In this document: positions 60,961 to 64,000 of the stretch, one piece after another
Position numbering within the stretch: position 1 is the first letter of the stretch
Layout of the letters: each line of letters starts with the position of its first letter
From: CAZOKZ01 sp964580585
Lineage (GTDB): Bacteria > Sumerlaeota > Sumerlaeia > SLMS01 > JAHLLQ01
Length of the DNA stretch: 64,000 nucleotides
Assembly (NCBI GenBank): GCA_964580585.1
Contig: CAZOKZ010000018.1
Location: 1 to 64,000, forward strand
Reading direction: 5' to 3'
The notes under the pieces: model-generated
What the model was told of the DNA's origin: nothing
Seen by the model: only the letters and a program-made list of their open reading frames with translations
Database searches by the model: none
Made by a program: the position numbers and the translations under genes

Positions 60961-62055
60961 CTACTCTTCGTGGTTAAAAAATTCCAACAACGCGTTCGCT
61001 ACGTTTTCGGCTGAAACGCCGTTCAGGCATTTCAGGTACTCGTCACCTGCGAGGGGACACTGAGTTTTCCAACAAGGGACGCAGGCGATGTCCTCGCGTT
61101 GAACGAGCGTGGCCGATTCAATTGGCCACGGGCGATTACGATGACCGTCGGAGGCACCGAATACGCTGACCGTCGGCACGCCAAGCATTCCCGCCAGGTG
61201 TGTTGGGCCAGTGTCGCCGCCGATAAAAGCGCTGCACAAAGAAATGAGTACGGCCAGTTCGCGAATGCGTGTCGGTGGACTGACGACAAAAGGGACGGAG
61301 TCGCGTTCGAGTTCGGCGGCAATGGTGTCGCGAAGCGGCTCTTCGCCCGGTCCCCACAAAATCAGGGGACGGAGACCGCGTTCAGCATGCAAACGACGTC
61401 CGACTTCGGCGAAACGCGCCGGGTCCCAACGTTTGCTCGACCATCCTGCGCCGGGGTTTAGGGCTGCGAGTGGTTCGCTACGATTCCAACCAGCCTCGAC
61501 GAGTTTCACGCGTATTGCTTCACGTTCGTCTTCCGTAATGCCCAGTTTTCCGCGCGCGTCGGTTGGCGGTTCGATGCCGATACCGCGAAGAAGCGCCAGG
61601 TTGCGTTCGACGACATGACGTGCGGTCGGCGGGGGAGTGACTTTGCGGTTGGTGAAGAGTTTATTGACTTCGCGTCCGTCTTTGTCGCCGTACCCGACAC
61701 GGATTTTTGCACCGCTGGCCCACGCCGCGAGCCCGGACTTCGACAGACCTTGCATGTCGATTGCCACATCCCAACCGTCGGCTTTCACTGCGGCAAAGAA
61801 AGGTTTGATTTCGGAACGAAAATGAGCGCGGAAATTTTTCTTCCAACGTTTTTTCGGAATCACGTAAACTTTGTCGAGATCGGGATGGTTGTCGAGCAAC
61901 GGCGCGGAGAGCTCTTCAACAATCCAACCCAGTCGTGCATGCGGCAGCGCCCGGCGCAATGCGTCGAGCACCGGCAGCGCGTGGATCACGTCGCCAATAG
62001 CCGACAAGCGAACGATTAAAACGGACGCGGGTGGGTTGGCAGGGAAGGAGGACAA
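60961..62055 (-). CDS. Glycosyltransferase family 9 (heptosyltransferase-like)
   Basis: GT9 enzyme of 364 residues that resembles LPS heptosyltransferases adding heptose to the inner core. The N-terminal Rossmann domain has VLIVRLSAIGDVIHALPVLD and ARLGWIVEELSAPLLDNHP. The C-terminal, donor-binding domain has LNPGAGWSSKRWDPARFAEV and FIGGDTGPTHLAGMLGVPTV, both diagnostic. PWPIESATLVQREDIACVPC is typical of the family end. It stands next to an unknown gene and not in an LPS cluster. Its presence supports a diderm envelope. The acceptor is unknown. Confidence 0.9.
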   Translation of the reverse strand: MSSFPANPPASVLIVRLSAIGDVIHALPVLDALRRALPHARLGWIVEELSAPLLDNHPDLDKVYVIPKKRWKKNFRAHFRSEIKPFFAAVKADGWDVAIDMQGLSKSGLAAWASGAKIRVGYGDKDGREVNKLFTNRKVTPPPTARHVVERNLALLRGIGIEPPTDARGKLGITEDEREAIRVKLVEAGWNRSEPLAALNPGAGWSSKRWDPARFAEVGRRLHAERGLRPLILWGPGEEPLRDTIAAELERDSVPFVVSPPTRIRELAVLISLCSAFIGGDTGPTHLAGMLGVPTVSVFGASDGHRNRPWPIESATLVQREDIACVPCWKTQCPLAGDEYLKCLNGVSAENVANALLEFFNHEE

Positions 62056-62143
62056 CAGCGGTTCCTTAAAGTCATGCGAGAGTACGCGAATTCCGCGCGC
62101 GTCATTCGATGGATGTCAGGGGGTGGCGGGGCAATGGTTTGTT

Positions 62144-63064
62144 TCAGGCGCGTTGCAGTTGCATGCGCGAGAGGTACGAATAAAGATTAAATGCCACGAG
62201 TTCGTTTTTTTCAACAAGGGTGTGTGTTTCGAGACCAAAGTGAGATATCGTTCGGCCTGCCGCGCGGAATTCGCAATTTTTTGCTCGCGAAAGAATCTGC
62301 CACGATTGCGCCAGACTTTCAGAAACTCGATCGAACAGGCTGTACTGTTGGGCGGCAGGACAATGGCTGGCAATTAGCTCGCCGAGTTTTTGCATCTTAA
62401 AAACGTTCGGCGCGTCGTAATCGCCAAACACCTCGTTGAAGCGAAACCATTGATCGCTAAGTCGATACACCCGGTGAATAGAGGCCATGTGGATGTCGAT
62501 GAAGAAGCTCGATTGTTGGCCAACCAACTCATTGCGCGAATAAACCACGCCGCCGAACAAATCGCGCGACTCGATCTGGCGGTGCTGGCTTTCCGTGACC
62601 TTGCCGGTTACCAGACACAGAATATCGGAAAAGGGCGCCTCCTGGTGACTATCGTCGGAAAATCGCAAGACCAACTTGTCGTTATCCAGGATGAAGGAAA
62701 CCGCACACCACGGATCGAACGTTTCCAATTCCGCGTCGGAAAATGCAAAGGCCTTTAGTCCGATTTCACGCAGCCACACTACCCATCGTTCGGCTTCCTC
62801 GCGCTTTAATTCGCGACGTAAAATTCGAGGCGAAGGCGTCATCAATCGCTGGCGAGCCGAATACATATCCAAAGCCATCGCATCGGCGAACGCCTTCAGA
62901 TAAGTTTCATGGGGAAGCAGCGGTTGTTGCCCCAAAACAACCAGCCAACCAGGCGGGCGTCTGGCATCCCCTGTCGATTCCACCAGGTTCGCGTACGCTT
63001 CCGGCGGCATGGTGGAATGATACTGGGAGGCCAGGAAAGGTGGTTGGTCATCGGCTGGGGGCAT
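62144..63064 (-). CDS. Hypothetical protein
   Basis: Unrecognised soluble protein of 306 residues (288 if ATG 63010 is used). It has no signal peptide and no membrane segment. It starts with a Pro-rich region, then GWLVVLGQQPLLPHETYLKA, a charged helical part (RILRRELKREEAERWVVWL) and a beta-rich half with WCAVSFILDNDKLVLRFSDD and SSFFIDIHMASIHRVYRLS. The second part could be a PH- or Sm-like barrel, but this is only a pattern. No good ribosome site is visible for either start. It lies 88 bases upstream of the glycosyltransferase gene on the same strand and may be co-transcribed. Confidence 0.6.
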   Translation of the reverse strand: MPPADDQPPFLASQYHSTMPPEAYANLVESTGDARRPPGWLVVLGQQPLLPHETYLKAFADAMALDMYSARQRLMTPSPRILRRELKREEAERWVVWLREIGLKAFAFSDAELETFDPWCAVSFILDNDKLVLRFSDDSHQEAPFSDILCLVTGKVTESQHRQIESRDLFGGVVYSRNELVGQQSSFFIDIHMASIHRVYRLSDQWFRFNEVFGDYDAPNVFKMQKLGELIASHCPAAQQYSLFDRVSESLAQSWQILSRAKNCEFRAAGRTISHFGLETHTLVEKNELVAFNLYSYLSRMQLQRA

Positions 63065-63203
63065 AGTTGGGAAACCCGGTGCAATCTCGTACTTTTAATG
63101 ATTGCAACTGTCTGATGTTGCGTCAATCGGATGTTGTTTGACGTTGACGTAGAAAAAAACATCTTGCCATCTCAATAACAAACTTGATAAGAAGCAGATA
63201 TGA

Positions 63204-63221
63204 AACCCCTTATAGGGGGTT
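63204..63221. promoter_or_regulatory. Palindrome upstream of the NMT1/THI5-type gene
   Basis: AACCCC-TTATAG-GGGGTT lies 43-61 bases upstream of the start at 63265 in an otherwise featureless 200-base divergent region. It could be an operator; evidence is weak. Confidence 0.35.
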
Positions 63222-63264
63222 GAAAGGTAAATGCGTCATAATATTGATTATGGGATGGATAATA

Positions 63265-64000
63265 ATGCGCGCGGACATCCGCCATCATCCATGGACGGGC
63301 TTGATCGCTTTAATACTTTGCCTGTTATTTAGCTTCCCCGCATTGGCTCAGCAAGGAGCTGCAAATGCGGCGGGGACAGAACACGTTCGCCTTCAATTAA
63401 AATGGAATCATCAATTTCAGTTTGCAGGTTACTATGCAGCGGTCGAACAGGGTTTTTACCGTGAAGAGGGTCTCGATGTCGAATTGATCGAAGGTGGTGT
63501 TACCGTCGATCCGGTTCAAAACGTGCTTGCCGGCGAAGCCGAGTATGGCGTTGCCGCTTCCGATATTATTCAAGCACGGATGAGAGGCGAACCTGTCGTT
63601 GTTGTGGCGCCGATTTTCCGCCATTCACCGCATGTGCTAATGGCGATGCCCGAATCGGGAATCAATACCCCTGACGATCTGTTGAACAAGCGTATCATGG
63701 CGAGCACCAAGCAAGAGTACGTCAAAATAATGGCGATGCTTATTTTCGAGAATGTGCCCGTCGAGACGATCGAATTCGTTCCACACAATGAAAATGTTCA
63801 ACTCGACATGGAAGCCTTGATTACAGGTCAAGTGGACGCCGTTTCGGTTTACAGCACATTTCAGCCATTTTTATTACAACAACAAGGCATTGAACCCAAC
63901 CTGATCCAAATGCACATGTACGGGATCGATTTCTACGGGGATTCATTATTTACGAGCGAAAAAGAAGCAGAGGAGAATCATGAACGTGTTGCGGCAATGA
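63265..64000 (+). CDS. NMT1/THI5-like extracytoplasmic binding domain protein, 3' end beyond window
   Basis: First ~245 codons of a gene cut by the right edge. After a signal peptide (LIALILCLLFSFPALAQ) comes an NMT1/THI5-type ligand-binding domain: VRLQLKWNHQFQFAGYYAAV, FYREEGLDVELIEGG, VLAGEAEYGVAASDII and VVVVAPIFRHSPHVLMA. This form, starting LQLKWxHQFQFAGYYAA, occurs both as ABC-importer binding proteins and as the sensor part of histidine kinases or diguanylate cyclases; the latter is common when a PAS or kinase part follows, which cannot be seen here. ATG 63265 is chosen over 63250, which lacks a ribosome site. The ligand may be a pyrimidine- or thiamine-related compound. Confidence 0.82.
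   Translation, partial: MRADIRHHPWTGLIALILCLLFSFPALAQQGAANAAGTEHVRLQLKWNHQFQFAGYYAAVEQGFYREEGLDVELIEGGVTVDPVQNVLAGEAEYGVAASDIIQARMRGEPVVVVAPIFRHSPHVLMAMPESGINTPDDLLNKRIMASTKQEYVKIMAMLIFENVPVETIEFVPHNENVQLDMEALITGQVDAVSVYSTFQPFLLQQQGIEPNLIQMHMYGIDFYGDSLFTSEKEAEENHERVAAM

Noticed and set aside
1..64000. tRNA, rRNA, CRISPR array, insertion sequences and prophage genes
   Set aside because: Scanning by eye found no cloverleaf-like tRNA, no rRNA stretch, no repeat-spacer array and no transposase, integrase or phage structural gene.

Overview
The window reads as a chromosome segment of an uncultured, Gram-negative (diderm), moderately GC-rich bacterium. Support for a diderm cell comes from type IV pilus/type II secretion ATPases (PilB- and PilT-like), a heptosyltransferase-like family 9 glycosyltransferase, several lipoproteins and a Wzt-like ABC ATPase. 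MqnD (futalosine menaquinone route), CarD, extended pseudopilins and abundant intergenic palindromic repeats recall Sumerlaeota, Hydrogenedentota or PVC-type candidate phyla. That placement is a guess; no rRNA gene is present to test it.

Layout. 1-4.3 kb: start of a pilB-like gene (cut by the window edge), an aldo/keto reductase, an RNase H-like protein and a small membrane protein. 4.4-27.9 kb: a large alpha-glucan (starch/glycogen/maltodextrin) locus. On the minus strand it has a secreted GH13 amylase, then malF-, malG- and malE-like ABC importer genes and a glycogen debranching enzyme. On the plus strand it has a TPR membrane protein, a GH13 lipoprotein, a GspG-like pseudopilin, two paralogous secreted proteins of about 528 residues built of beta-sandwich-like repeats, another secreted GH13 enzyme, a small exported protein, an esterase with an N-terminal E-set-like domain and a double-thioredoxin-fold protein. 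A cytoplasmic GH13 enzyme lies between on the minus strand. No importer ATPase (MalK/MsmX) is present. The picture is extracellular cleavage, possible surface binding by the repeat proteins, oligosaccharide uptake by ABC importer, and intracellular debranching.

27.9-34 kb: pdxA, rsmA, an orphan Wzt-like ATPase, a CarD regulator with a very acidic tail and a secreted Kelch-type protein. 34-41 kb: a tightly packed minus-strand series running from two CBM20-like/esterase fusions through a low-molecular-weight phosphatase, lipA, a pair of unknown paralogues and gdpD to a NadR-like enzyme. 41-49 kb: a methyltransferase, a DinB-like protein, pilT, a multi-pass membrane protein and tig-clpP-clpP. 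49.5-64 kb: a 15-blade WD40 protein with a recent internal duplication, mqnD, a GNAT-RNase HI fusion, pth, acs, a MoaB/MogA-like gene, clpB, a glycosyltransferase, an unknown gene and the start of an NMT1/THI5-type protein cut by the right edge.

Non-coding structure is rich. There are intergenic inverted repeats of several families, intrinsic terminators, operator-like palindromes in the glucan locus, and a strongly repeated 9-mer (GGGACGGAG) concentrated at 35-43 kb and 60-61.4 kb. I saw no tRNA, rRNA, CRISPR array, insertion sequence or phage gene.
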